From: JBCCGG01 sp039029395
Lineage (GTDB): Bacteria; Pseudomonadota; Alphaproteobacteria; Kiloniellales; JAKSDN01
Direction of reading: 5' to 3'
DNA: 64,000 bases
NCBI GenBank assembly: GCA_039029395.1
Contig: JBCCGG010000001.1
Coordinates: 372,001 to 436,000, forward strand
In this document: piece after piece, positions 7,611 through 16,100 of the stretch
How positions within the stretch are numbered: position 1 is the stretch's first letter
Layout of the letters: each line of letters opens with the position of its first letter
Notes under the pieces: model-generated
Told to the model about the DNA's origin: nothing
Seen by the model: the letters and a program-made list of their open reading frames with translations, nothing else
The model's database searches: none
Position numbers and translations under genes: made by a program

Positions 7611-9458
7611 ATGGCATGGACAGGACAAGTACTGCGCGTCAACCTGACCGACGGGACTTGCAAAGCTGAGCCCCTCAACATGGAGTGGGCCCACAAGTAT
7701 CTCGGCCAGCGCGGACTGGCCACCAAGTATCTGGTAGAGGAGACCGACCCCAAGGTCGATCCGCTTTCGCCAGACAACAAGATGATGATGACGACCGGCC
7801 CGCTGACCGGCACCTGCGCGTCGACCGCCGGGCGCTATTCGGTGGTGACCAAAGGCGCCCTGACCGGCGCGATCGCTTGCTCCAACTCGGGTGGTTTCTT
7901 CGGCAACGAGATGAAGAACGCCGGTTGGGACATGATCATATTCGAGGGTAGGTCGCCAAACCCGGTCTACCTGCTGGTCGAGAATGACAGCGCCAAACTG
8001 ATCGACGCCTCGGAGTATTGGGGTACATCGGTGTGGGACACCGAGGAAGGCATCAAGAAGAAGCACGGCGATCCCCTGATCCGGGTCGCTTCGATCGGCG
8101 TGTCGGGCGAGAAGGGCGTCAAGTTTGCCTGCATCGTCAACGACATGGACCGGGCCGCGGGGCGTTCGGGCGTGGGCACGGTGATGGGCTCGAAGAACCT
8201 CAAGGCGGTCGCGATCCGCGGCACTTTGGGGGTCAAGGTCGAGGACTTCCCAGCCTTCATGAAGGCGGCCAACGACGGCAAGGCGGTCTTGGCCGGCAAC
8301 GCTGTGACCGGCGAGGGCCTGCCGGCCTTCGGGACCCAGGTGCTGATGAACGTGATCAACGAGGTCGGCGCGCTGCCGACCCGAAATCACCGGGACGTGC
8401 AGTTCGAAGGCGCCGGCGATATTTCGGCCGAGGCCATGGTCGCCAAGCGGCCGGGCGACGGCAAATCGAACCTGATCACCAACGCGGCCTGCTTTGGCTG
8501 CACGATCGCTTGCGGGCGGGTCTCCCAGATCGAGCGCACCCACTTCACGGTCAAGGACCGGCCCGAGTACCAGAAGGTTTCGGGCGGCCTGGAGTACGAG
8601 GCGGCCTGGGCGCTCGGCGCCGCGACCGGTGTCAACGACCTGGATGCGCTGACCTTCGCGAACTTCATTTGCAACGAGCAGGGCTTTGACCCGATCTCCT
8701 ACGGCGCCACCGTCGGTGCCGCCATGGAGCTCTACGACATGGGGGTGATCACCAAGGATCAGACCGGCGGCCTGGACCTCAAGTTCGGCGACGCCGAGGC
8801 CTTCGTGGCCTTGACCGAGCTGACCGGCAAGGGCGAGGGCTTCGGCGCCGAGATCGGCCTGGGCTCCAAGCTCCTATGCGAGAAGTACGGCCACCCGGAG
8901 CTTTCCATGAGCGTCAAGGGCCAGGAGTTCCCGGCCTACGACTCCCGGGGCATCCAGGGCATGGGCCTGACCTACGCGACCTCGAATCGTGGCGCCTGCC
9001 ACCTGCGCAGCTACACGGTGGCCTCCGAGGTATTGGGCATTCCCGAGAAGACCGATCCCCTGGTCGCCGACGGCAAGGCCGGCTTGGTCAAGGCCTTCCA
9101 GGACGCCACCGCGGTGTTCGATTCGGCCGGTATCTGTGTCTTCACCTCCTTTGCCTGGACCCTGGAGGACGTGGCGCCGCAGCTTGACGCGGCCTGCGAG
9201 GGCGAGTGGACGGTCGACCGCTTGCTCGAGGTTGGCGAGCGGATCTGGAACATGGAGCGCCAGTACAACCTGGCGGCCGGCTTCACCGGCAAGGACGACA
9301 ACCTGCCGCAGCGGCTGCTCAAGGACGCCGCCAAAACCGGCCCGGCCAAGGGCCTGACCAACCAGCTCGACAAGATGCTGCCGGAGTACTACCAGGTGCG
9401 CGGCTGGACCCCAGACGGCGTGCCGACCAACGAGACCCTGCAGCGCTTGAGCGTTTGA
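7611..9458 (+). CDS. aorB: Tungsten-type aldehyde ferredoxin oxidoreductase, catalytic subunit
   Basis: At 615 residues this is the normal length for the AOR family. The N-terminal AFOR domain (~1-210) has the pterin-binding GRYSVVTKGALTGAIACSNS and SGVGTVMGSKNLKAV segments. The middle and C-terminal domains carry the [4Fe-4S] ligands C294, C297, C301 (CFGCTIAC) and distal C509 (AGICVF), matching the CxxCxxxC plus distal Cys rule of AOR. Such enzymes hold a W bis-pyranopterin and oxidise aldehydes to acids, or run backwards. The substrate is not predictable. It lies 14 bp after aorA and is followed by the FAD subunit gene. Confidence 0.93.
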   Translation: MAWTGQVLRVNLTDGTCKAEPLNMEWAHKYLGQRGLATKYLVEETDPKVDPLSPDNKMMMTTGPLTGTCASTAGRYSVVTKGALTGAIACSNSGGFFGNEMKNAGWDMIIFEGRSPNPVYLLVENDSAKLIDASEYWGTSVWDTEEGIKKKHGDPLIRVASIGVSGEKGVKFACIVNDMDRAAGRSGVGTVMGSKNLKAVAIRGTLGVKVEDFPAFMKAANDGKAVLAGNAVTGEGLPAFGTQVLMNVINEVGALPTRNHRDVQFEGAGDISAEAMVAKRPGDGKSNLITNAACFGCTIACGRVSQIERTHFTVKDRPEYQKVSGGLEYEAAWALGAATGVNDLDALTFANFICNEQGFDPISYGATVGAAMELYDMGVITKDQTGGLDLKFGDAEAFVALTELTGKGEGFGAEIGLGSKLLCEKYGHPELSMSVKGQEFPAYDSRGIQGMGLTYATSNRGACHLRSYTVASEVLGIPEKTDPLVADGKAGLVKAFQDATAVFDSAGICVFTSFAWTLEDVAPQLDAACEGEWTVDRLLEVGERIWNMERQYNLAAGFTGKDDNLPQRLLKDAAKTGPAKGLTNQLDKMLPEYYQVRGWTPDGVPTNETLQRLSV

Positions 9459-9471
9459 CTTAGAGAACGGC

Positions 9472-9504
9472 GCGGGCGCTTCCCCGATCCAGGGGCGCGT
9501 CCGC
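9472..9504 (+). other. Intercistronic stem-loop between aorB and aorC
   Basis: CCCC (9482-9485) pairs with GGGG (9492-9495) around a 6-nt loop. The stem extends, after a small bulge, through 9472-9479 pairing with 9497-9504, including one G-T pair. It sits 14 bp past the aorB stop in the 111-bp gap before aorC. There is no T-run. It could tune the aorB:aorC transcript ratio by partial termination or by protecting the 3' end (inference). Confidence 0.4.
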
Positions 9505-9569
9505 CGCCTTCAACCCCGAATATTGCGGTGCCCCTGACTTGTGCGGGGCGGGAGACGGAGTGCGTGACC

Positions 9570-10820
9570 ATGGGCAATAAAGCGGCGAAGTACGTCATCG
9601 TGGGCGGCGGCCCGGCCAGTGTATGCGCGGCCGAGACCTTGGCCGAGGCCGATCCCGGCCAATCGATCCTGATGATCACCGGCGAGCCCGAGCCGCCCTA
9701 TTCGCGCATGGCGATCCCTTACGTGCTGACCGGCCTGATTCAGGAGCAAGGCACCTATCTGCGCAAGACCGAGGGATACTACGACAAGACCGGTGTCGAG
9801 GTGGTCCACGGCCTGGTCTCCGGCGTCGACCCGGCGGCCAAGACGGTCAGCCTGGAGGACGGCGCGACCATCGGTTACGAGAAGCTGCTGATCGCCACCG
9901 GCGCGACCCCGGTGGCGCCGCCGATCGAGGGCCTAGACCTGCCGGGCGTGCACCACTGCTGGACCCTGGAGGACGCCCGGGCGATCCTCGAGCGCGCCCA
10001 CAAGGGCGCCTCCGTTGTGCTCATGGGCGCCGGTTTCATCGGCTGCATCATCCTGGAAGCGCTCGCCAAGCGCGAGGTCAAGCTGACCGTGATCGAGGCG
10101 CTCGACCGCATGGTGCCGCGCATGATGAACGAGACCGCCGGCAACATGATCAAGTCCTGGTGCGTCGCCAAGGACATCGCGGTTCACACCTCGACCAAAG
10201 TCACCAAGCTGTCCCAGACTGGCGATCGCCTGGAGGTCGCCATGGACAACGGCCAAAGCGTCACCGCCGACCTGGTGGTGGTGGCGACCGGCGTGAAGTC
10301 GAACATGGGCTTCCTGGAGGGCTCGGGCGTCGAGATGGGAGACGGCATAAAGGTCGACAACCGTTTGGCGACCACGGTGGCCGACATCTATGCGGCGGGC
10401 GACTGCGCCCAAGGCCCAGATCTCTCGACCGGCGGCTGGTCGGTTCAGGCGATTCAGCCGACCGCGACCGAGCACGGCCGTATCGCCGGGCTCAACATGG
10501 CCGGCAAGAACGCCGCCTATAAGGGCAGCCTCAACATGAACGTGCTCGACACCGCCGGCCTGATCTCGGCCTCCTTCGGCACCTGGGAAGGGGTCGAGGG
10601 CGGGCAAGGCTCCGAGGTGGTCGAGCCCGACAGCTACCGCTACATGCGCCTGGAGTTCGATGGCGATCATCTGGTCGGCGCGCTTTCCCTCGGCCGAACC
10701 GACCACATCGGCGTGTTGCGCGGCTTGATCCAGACCCCGGTCGCGCTCGGCGCCTGGAAGGCCAAGCTGCTGGAGGACCCCAACCGCATCGTAGAGGCCT
10801 ACGTGGCGAACACGGAGTAG
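9570..10820 (+). CDS. aorC: AorC-like FAD/NAD(P)-dependent oxidoreductase subunit
   Basis: A 416-aa pyridine nucleotide-disulfide-type flavoprotein. It has an N-terminal FAD Rossmann motif (VIVGGGPAS), LLIATGATP near residue 110, an NAD(P)-binding LMGAGFIG near residues 151-158, and the second FAD contact IYAAGDC. No redox-active CxxxxC pair is seen after the first motif. Start ATG 9570 gives the standard N-terminus and has GGAG upstream. As third gene of the aorABC set it should pass electrons between the polyferredoxin and NAD+, making the system independent of free ferredoxin (inference from the Aromatoleum enzyme). It ends 8 bp before the convergent HlyU-like gene. Confidence 0.87.
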   Translation: MGNKAAKYVIVGGGPASVCAAETLAEADPGQSILMITGEPEPPYSRMAIPYVLTGLIQEQGTYLRKTEGYYDKTGVEVVHGLVSGVDPAAKTVSLEDGATIGYEKLLIATGATPVAPPIEGLDLPGVHHCWTLEDARAILERAHKGASVVLMGAGFIGCIILEALAKREVKLTVIEALDRMVPRMMNETAGNMIKSWCVAKDIAVHTSTKVTKLSQTGDRLEVAMDNGQSVTADLVVVATGVKSNMGFLEGSGVEMGDGIKVDNRLATTVADIYAAGDCAQGPDLSTGGWSVQAIQPTATEHGRIAGLNMAGKNAAYKGSLNMNVLDTAGLISASFGTWEGVEGGQGSEVVEPDSYRYMRLEFDGDHLVGALSLGRTDHIGVLRGLIQTPVALGAWKAKLLEDPNRIVEAYVANTE

Positions 10821-10828
10821 GTTCGGGG

Positions 10829-11134
10829 TTACTGGTCCTCGAACATTTTGTCGCCGCGCTCGTCGATGATGCGCATGGCCTTGTTGACCACGCAGTCATC
10901 GGCGACGTCCTTCGAGGGGTGCATGTCGGCGCGGATAAAGTGGTGCTCTTTGGGCCCGTCCTCGAATTCCTTGACGATGTAGCCGACGGTGAGCCACTGG
11001 GCGCCTTCCTTGCGGCTCGCCGGGCGGATCGAGTAGCCCTTGTAGTCGACCGCGCTGGCGCTCGGGGCCGGCGCCTCGTCAGAGCCGCCGCCGCCCACCA
11101 GGCCGCGCAGGAAGCCGGTCAATTTGCCTGCCAT
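10829..11134 (-). CDS. HlyU-family protein
   Basis: A 101-aa protein with the HlyU pattern: YKGYSIRPASRKEGAQWLTV, then IVKEF...EHHFIRADMHPS and a C-terminal helix AMRIIDERGDKMF. The family is named after a Vibrio hemolysin regulator, but alphaproteobacterial members lack a proven DNA-binding role. The N-terminal 30 residues are a Gly/Ser/Ala-rich linker. It is convergent with aorC and divergent from the MlrC-type peptidase gene. Confidence 0.8.
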   Translation of the reverse strand: MAGKLTGFLRGLVGGGGSDEAPAPSASAVDYKGYSIRPASRKEGAQWLTVGYIVKEFEDGPKEHHFIRADMHPSKDVADDCVVNKAMRIIDERGDKMFEDQ

Positions 11135-11251
11135 CTCAAAGCCCTCCGTTCGGCAGAACTATAGACCGCGTCAACGGGCCCGCGCAAACCGCCTTCATCT
11201 TGTTGACAACGAGACCCAAGGCGACACTCTAGGGTGAGAGAGGAGAGCCCT

Positions 11252-12769
11252 ATGGCGCGTGTCGCGATCGGCGGGTTTCAGCACGAGACCAATACCTTTG
11301 CGCCGACACCGGCCGCCTTGGAGGACTTCGCGCGGCCCGGGCCCTGGCCCGGCTGGACTCACGGCGCCGCGATCTTCGAGGCGGTTGCCGGAATCAACGT
11401 GCCGATCGCCGGCTTCATCGCCCGAGCCCATGCCGCAGGCCACCAGCTCGTGCCACTCTCCTGGAGCCAGGCGGTGCCCTCCGGACCGGTGACAGAGGCA
11501 GCCTACGAGGAGATCACCGGCCGCCTGATCGAGCAACTGTCCCAGGCGCTCAAGGACGGTTTAGACGCGCTCTACCTGGACCTTCACGGCGCCATGGTGA
11601 CGAGCCATCTGGAGGACGGCGAAGGCGAGCTGCTGGCCCGGGCCCGAGCGCTGGTCGGGGACGACTTTCCGATCGTCGCCAGCCTGGATCTCCACGCAAA
11701 CGTGACGCCCCGGATGGTCGAGTACAGCGACGCCCTGATCTCCTACCGGACCTACCCCCACGTGGATATGGCGGCGACCGGTGGCCGTGTGGCCCGCCAC
11801 TTGGACAGATTGCTCGAGGCCGGCCCCGAATACGCGCTGGGCAACGTCATGGTCCAACTGCCGTTCCTGATTCCGATCGCCGCCGGCTGCACCTCGCACG
11901 AGCCGGCTCAAGGGCTCTACCGGCGCTTGGCCGAGCTGGAAGGCGGAGCGGTCGCCGCGCTTTCTTTCAACTGCGGCTTTCCCCTGGCCGACATCCACCA
12001 CGCCGGTGCCACGGCGCTCGGCTGCGGCGCTGAGAAGGCGGCGGTGAAGGACGCGGTCATCGCCCTTGCGGAAGCGGCGTGCGATCAAGAGGGCGCGTTC
12101 AAGACCCCGGTCTGGCAGACCGAGGAAGCGGTCGCTCATGCGATTGCCCACGCCGGCCACCACGGTGGGCCTATCATCCTTGTGGACAGCCAAGACAATC
12201 CGGGCGGCGGCGCCGATTCCGACTCTGTCACGATTTTCGCCGAGCTGGTGCGTCAATCGGCCCGGGACGCCGCGGTGGCGATCGTCACCGACCGCGAAGC
12301 CGCGGCGGCCGCCCACGAGGCGGGCAGCGGCCGGAACGTCACACTGTCGCTCGGCGCCAAGTGCGGCTGGCCGGGCCAAGCGCCCTTCGAGAGCAGCTTT
12401 CACGTCGAGGCCTTGAGCGATGGCCGTTTCACTGCGACCGGGCCGTTCTACCGAGGGGCGCGAATCGATCTAGGGTCCATGGCCCTGCTCAGGGTTGGCG
12501 GCGTGCGCGTCGTGGTGGCGAGCCAGAAGATGCAAGCGGCCGACCAAGAGATCTTCCGTCATCTGGGGCTGGAGCCGGCCCTCCAGCGCATCCTCGTCCT
12601 AAAGTCGACCGCTCACTTCCGCGCCCATTTCCAGCCGATCGCCAAGGAGATCCTGATCGTCGAGGCGCCCGGCCCCAACGCGGTCGACCACAGCGGTTTG
12701 CCCTACGAGCGGCTGCGCCCGGGTTTGCGGGTTATGCCCGGCGGACCGGTCTATCAGGCAGCCGAGTGA
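11252..12769 (+). CDS. M81 family metallopeptidase (MlrC-like)
   Basis: This 505-aa protein has the N-terminal M81 domain (IGGFQHETNTFAPT at the start, LYLDLHGAMV, DLHANVTPRM, SYRTYPHVD) and a C-terminal MlrC domain (~300-480, with LVDSQDNPGGGADSDS). The family is named for a microcystin-degrading enzyme; most members process small peptides or amide compounds of unknown identity. ATG 11252 has a GGAG site 8 nt upstream. No transporter or peptidase partner is adjacent, so the substrate cannot be proposed. The stop overlaps the convergent NUDIX gene by 16 bp. Confidence 0.87.
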   Translation: MARVAIGGFQHETNTFAPTPAALEDFARPGPWPGWTHGAAIFEAVAGINVPIAGFIARAHAAGHQLVPLSWSQAVPSGPVTEAAYEEITGRLIEQLSQALKDGLDALYLDLHGAMVTSHLEDGEGELLARARALVGDDFPIVASLDLHANVTPRMVEYSDALISYRTYPHVDMAATGGRVARHLDRLLEAGPEYALGNVMVQLPFLIPIAAGCTSHEPAQGLYRRLAELEGGAVAALSFNCGFPLADIHHAGATALGCGAEKAAVKDAVIALAEAACDQEGAFKTPVWQTEEAVAHAIAHAGHHGGPIILVDSQDNPGGGADSDSVTIFAELVRQSARDAAVAIVTDREAAAAAHEAGSGRNVTLSLGAKCGWPGQAPFESSFHVEALSDGRFTATGPFYRGARIDLGSMALLRVGGVRVVVASQKMQAADQEIFRHLGLEPALQRILVLKSTAHFRAHFQPIAKEILIVEAPGPNAVDHSGLPYERLRPGLRVMPGGPVYQAAE

Positions 12770-13167
12770 TCCCGGCCGGCCTGCCCAGCCGTGACCCGCG
12801 CGACCACCTGCTTTTCCCACGCCCCGTGGACCGTGCGTGGCAGAGCTTCGGCGTCGAACCATTGCGCCTCGTCACTGCCGCCCGGCGCGCCTGTGGCGCG
12901 AACGTCGTAGTTGAATACCAAGTGCCAGCCCCGCCGGCCGCGAAAGGACTCCACGTGGCTTAGCTCGGTCGAGTCGACCGCCAGCCCCTCGACCGCCGCC
13001 AGGACCGCCGCGGCGGTCTCGTCGGGGTGGGTGTAGGGCGCGACGTCCTTTCCGGGCAGCCACCACTTTTCGTTCTCTGGGTCGTAGCGCACAAACAGCA
13101 CGCGGCCTTCGGGGTCGCGCACCACCAAGTTGGCGATGACCTGGGTATCGACCGTCTCTTCCGTCAT
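12754..13167 (-). CDS. NUDIX-fold protein with a degenerate Nudix box
   Basis: A 137-aa protein starting MTEETVDTQVIANLVVRDPE and showing the NUDIX beta-strand pattern (VLFVRYDPENEKWWLPGKDV). The Nudix box, expected as Gx5Ex7REUxEExGU, reads GKDVAPYTHPDETAAAVLAAVEGL, so the REUxEE core is missing. The protein therefore probably binds a nucleotide-like ligand rather than hydrolysing it (inference). The ATG overlaps the PadR stop by 4 bp, making it the second gene of a padR-nudix unit. GGAGG lies just upstream of the chosen ATG. Confidence 0.75.
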   Translation of the reverse strand: MTEETVDTQVIANLVVRDPEGRVLFVRYDPENEKWWLPGKDVAPYTHPDETAAAVLAAVEGLAVDSTELSHVESFRGRRGWHLVFNYDVRATGAPGGSDEAQWFDAEALPRTVHGAWEKQVVARVTAGQAGRDHSAA

Positions 13168-13655
13168 GATTCCTCCCTCTCCAGCTCCGCGTCGAGCCAA
13201 GCGATCTCAGCGCTCAGCAGAGCCTTTTCCCGACGCGCCAAAAGGCCTGATGGCGCCGCCGGCGCCAGTTTCACGAGCTGAGCGCGCCTTGCCCCGAGGA
13301 CCGCTTTGCGGGCCTCGAGGAAGTCTCGGATCTCGTCCGCTTCAAGCTCGTCCGCCGCGGCCAGGGCGGCGCACAGTGGTTCCTTGGCATTGGTCTGTCC
13401 TCGCCAGGCGCGCTCGATGCAGCGGCTCAGCTCGCTGCGCCCGGCTCGAGTGATCCGATAGGCGGTCGGCGTACCCTCTTGGGCAGTGGCAAAGCCTTGG
13501 CGCACCAGGCCGCGCAGCATGGAGTAGATCGAGGCGTCCTCGATCCGGAACCAAAAGGCCAGCCCCGGCGCGCTCAGAATCTTACGAATGCGGTAGCCAT
13601 GGAGCGGCCCTTCGCTCAGAAGCCATAGGATCAGGAGTCGCGTGCTCAGCGCCAT
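13164..13655 (-). CDS. PadR family transcriptional regulator
   Basis: A 163-aa protein with a PadR-type winged HTH in residues ~1-80: LLILWLLSEGPLHGYRIRKIL, then ASIYSMLRGLVRQGF and a wing with YRITRAGRSEL. The C-terminal ~70 residues form the helical dimerisation arm found in the Vir_act_alpha_C-like branch. It is translationally coupled to the degenerate NUDIX protein, which could supply the effector signal. Targets are unknown. The upstream region at 13656-13690 is AT-rich and probably carries the promoter. Confidence 0.85.
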   Translation of the reverse strand: MALSTRLLILWLLSEGPLHGYRIRKILSAPGLAFWFRIEDASIYSMLRGLVRQGFATAQEGTPTAYRITRAGRSELSRCIERAWRGQTNAKEPLCAALAAADELEADEIRDFLEARKAVLGARRAQLVKLAPAAPSGLLARREKALLSAEIAWLDAELEREES

Positions 13656-13735
13656 CGAGTAAAATACTAAAATTATAGTAATCAGATCGCAAGCCGATGG
13701 CGCTTTTGGTCGGACGTCATCTGCTAACGGGGTGT

Positions 13736-14245
13736 CTAGGGTTGGCCGGTCCGGCGCAGGCCTCTGACAAAGCCGGTCAGGCCCTTGGCGCCGAAGATCA
13801 GGATCAGGCCGAGACCCAAACCGAGCACTCCGGTGACCAGGCTGGCGCTGTTTTGCGGGTCGGCGAGGACGTCATAGCCGCCTTGAGCCTGGGCCATAAA
13901 GTGAAAGGTGCCAAGCCAGATCAGGTCGAGCGCCGCATCGGCTGCGAGGTAGAGGCCGATCGCGGCGAACACCAGGCTCTGCAGGGCATCTGGGATCTTC
14001 GGCGGCTCGTCCGACGAAGGCGCTACCAGGGAGTTGGCGACGCGGCCCGGCCAAATGATCAGCGCGAGGCCGACGACCAAGGGCAGGGCGACCGGCAGCA
14101 CCACGGTGCCCAGAAAAGTCACGCCCGTGCGCAGCTCTGCGTAAGCGAAGTCGGCGAAGCGGTAGGGAAAGTCCGCCAAGGCGATGACCAGCAGCACCAG
14201 GCCCGCGGTCCGGGTGATCAGGGATGCCAGGGCGCGCACATCCAT
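13736..14245 (-). CDS. Integral membrane protein, unknown function
   Basis: A 169-aa protein with four hydrophobic segments (about residues 5-30, 42-68, 88-112 and 132-155) and a short basic C-terminus. Start ATG 14245 (MDVRALASLITRTAGLVLL) is preferred because GAGGAG lies just upstream; the in-frame upstream codon adds a polar stretch. No conserved catalytic motif is visible and no family was recognised. It is probably transcribed alone or with the EamA gene upstream on the same strand (36-bp gap). Confidence 0.6.
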   Translation of the reverse strand: MDVRALASLITRTAGLVLLVIALADFPYRFADFAYAELRTGVTFLGTVVLPVALPLVVGLALIIWPGRVANSLVAPSSDEPPKIPDALQSLVFAAIGLYLAADAALDLIWLGTFHFMAQAQGGYDVLADPQNSASLVTGVLGLGLGLILIFGAKGLTGFVRGLRRTGQP

Positions 14246-14281
14246 CGGGCGGCTCCTCGAGGGGACAGACCCGATCATAGA

Positions 14282-15220
14282 CTATTTGACCGTCACTTCA
14301 CAGCGCTGGGATTGGCGTGGCGGCTCCGGTGCCGCGGGCTTGGCGCGTGCCTTGGGCTTGATCAGGATCAGCACGTTGCCGCAGAGCACCAGGACGATAC
14401 CGAGCGCTGACGAGGCGGACCACTGGAAGGCCTCGAACCAGGTCGAGATCGCGAGCGCCACGATCGGGAAGATCACCGCAACATAGGCCGCCCGGTCGGC
14501 GCCGATGCGCCCCACCAGGGTCAGATACGACCAGAAACCGATGACCGTGCCGCCGACTGCAAGATAGAGCAGGCTCAGCACATAGCGCGGTGCCGGGTCG
14601 AATGTGAAGGGGCTGCCCAAGGCCAGCGTCATAAGGGTGATGGAAAGGGCGCCATAGGCCATGCCGTAGGCGTTGGTCTGGATCACCGGCAGGGCGCGGC
14701 GGCGCTGGACCCAAGCCGAGGTCAGCATGCCGACCGACGCAAAGGCGGTGCCGATCAAAGCCAGCCCGATGCCCTTCAGCCCGTCGCTCTCGAGATCGAA
14801 GACCTCGAGCTCGGGCCAGAACACGAGCGCGATGCCGCTCATGCCAAGCGCGGCGCCGGCCACCATGGCCGGGCGGATACGCTCGCCGAAGATCAGGGCA
14901 GTGCCGATGATGTTCATCACCACCACGGTGGAGAACAGCACCGCGACCAGGCCGGTGGTCAGGTACTGGGTGCCCAGGTAGATGAAGAAGTAGTTGGTGC
15001 AAAAGAGGCAAAAGCCCTGAAAGGCCATGAAGGCATGGTCGCGGAGGGAGAAGCGCATTGGCTTGCGGGCGACGAGACAGAAGGCGAGCATGACACCCGC
15101 CGCTATCAGGAAGCGGTAAACCACCGAGACCTCGGCCGGGACCACGCCGAGCTGAAACTTGACGGCGATCCAGCTGGTGCCCCAGAGCAGCACGGTGAGC
15201 GCGTAGAGCGAGGGGTTCAT
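14282..15220 (-). CDS. EamA/DMT-superfamily transporter
   Basis: A 312-aa protein with ten predicted transmembrane helices in two EamA repeats. The first begins LYALTVLLWGTSWIAVKFQLG, the typical EamA start; the second starts near residue 155 with GIGLALIGTAFASVGMLTS. Family members export or exchange small metabolites across the inner membrane. The C-terminus is a basic, proline-rich cytoplasmic tail. The substrate cannot be inferred from context. Confidence 0.85.
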   Translation of the reverse strand: MNPSLYALTVLLWGTSWIAVKFQLGVVPAEVSVVYRFLIAAGVMLAFCLVARKPMRFSLRDHAFMAFQGFCLFCTNYFFIYLGTQYLTTGLVAVLFSTVVVMNIIGTALIFGERIRPAMVAGAALGMSGIALVFWPELEVFDLESDGLKGIGLALIGTAFASVGMLTSAWVQRRRALPVIQTNAYGMAYGALSITLMTLALGSPFTFDPAPRYVLSLLYLAVGGTVIGFWSYLTLVGRIGADRAAYVAVIFPIVALAISTWFEAFQWSASSALGIVLVLCGNVLILIKPKARAKPAAPEPPRQSQRCEVTVK

Positions 15221-15292
15221 GGGCCGCGAGCCTAGCGGCGGCCATGGATGGGAGCTACCCGGATATTGCGCAGGGCTGCTATGCGGGCGTGG

Positions 15293-16078
15293 TCACGACC
15301 AAGGCCGCTTGCGGTCGGGCGGATCGTCCACCTCGCCCTTGTTGTGGGCATGCCAACGGCCCCTCGGCATCAGCCGCAGTCCGCGGGGCAGGACATTGTC
15401 GCCCCACAGGGGAATCGTCTTGTGGCGGAAGGGAATGACCAGGGCCAAACCGACCGCGAAGCCGCCGATGTGGGCCCACCAGGCGACCGGGCTGGCGCCG
15501 GCGCCGAGCCCCAGGGCGGAGTAGATCTGGTAGCCGATCCAGAAGGCGAGCAGCAGATAGGCCGGCAGGTAGAAGGGGATGAAGAAGACCAAGGGCACCA
15601 GAATCCGGACCTTGGGGTAGAGCAGCAGAAAGGCGCCGAGCACGCCCGAGATCGCGCCGCTGGCGCCGATGATCGGCACGGTCGAGCTGGGGTCGGCCGC
15701 CAGGTGCACCAGCGCGGCGAGCGCGCCGCACAGCAGGTAGAAGACCAAAAAGCGCAGATGGCCCATGGCGTCCTCGACCTTGTCGCCGAACACCCAGAGG
15801 TAGGCCATGTTGAAGATCAGGTGATAGGCGTCGCCGTGCAGAAACTGATAGGTGATCAGGGTTGCCCAGTCGGGCACCAGGGCCAAGGCGGGGACGAGCT
15901 GCGCCTCGCCGACCAGCACCGCAGGGATCGCGCCCAGGCCCAGCACCCAGCGCTGGCTGGTCTCCGGGCCGACTTCGACCTGCAGCGCGAAGATCGTGGC
16001 GCATAGCGCGATCAGCCCCCAGGTCACCCAGGGCTGCTCGATCAGGATACGGGGCCGGTCGCTGTGCAGCGGGATCAC
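15293..16078 (-). CDS. Rhomboid family intramembrane serine protease
   Basis: A 261-aa protein with about six membrane helices. The rhomboid dyad is present: S140 in GASGAISG and H203 in WAHIGGF. The HGDAYHLIFNMAYLWVFG segment (81-98) matches the family's conserved loop and helix. Rhomboids cleave single-span membrane proteins within the bilayer. The C-terminal ~40 residues are soluble and basic. It lies 22 bp from the exonuclease III gene on the same strand and may be co-transcribed with it. Confidence 0.9.
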   Translation of the reverse strand: MIPLHSDRPRILIEQPWVTWGLIALCATIFALQVEVGPETSQRWVLGLGAIPAVLVGEAQLVPALALVPDWATLITYQFLHGDAYHLIFNMAYLWVFGDKVEDAMGHLRFLVFYLLCGALAALVHLAADPSSTVPIIGASGAISGVLGAFLLLYPKVRILVPLVFFIPFYLPAYLLLAFWIGYQIYSALGLGAGASPVAWWAHIGGFAVGLALVIPFRHKTIPLWGDNVLPRGLRLMPRGRWHAHNKGEVDDPPDRKRPWS

Positions 16079-16100
16079 CGGCGCTGCTCCTTCTTCGCGC

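Noticed and set aside
12754..13167. Active NUDIX hydrolase
   Set aside because: The REUxEE core of the Nudix box is not present.
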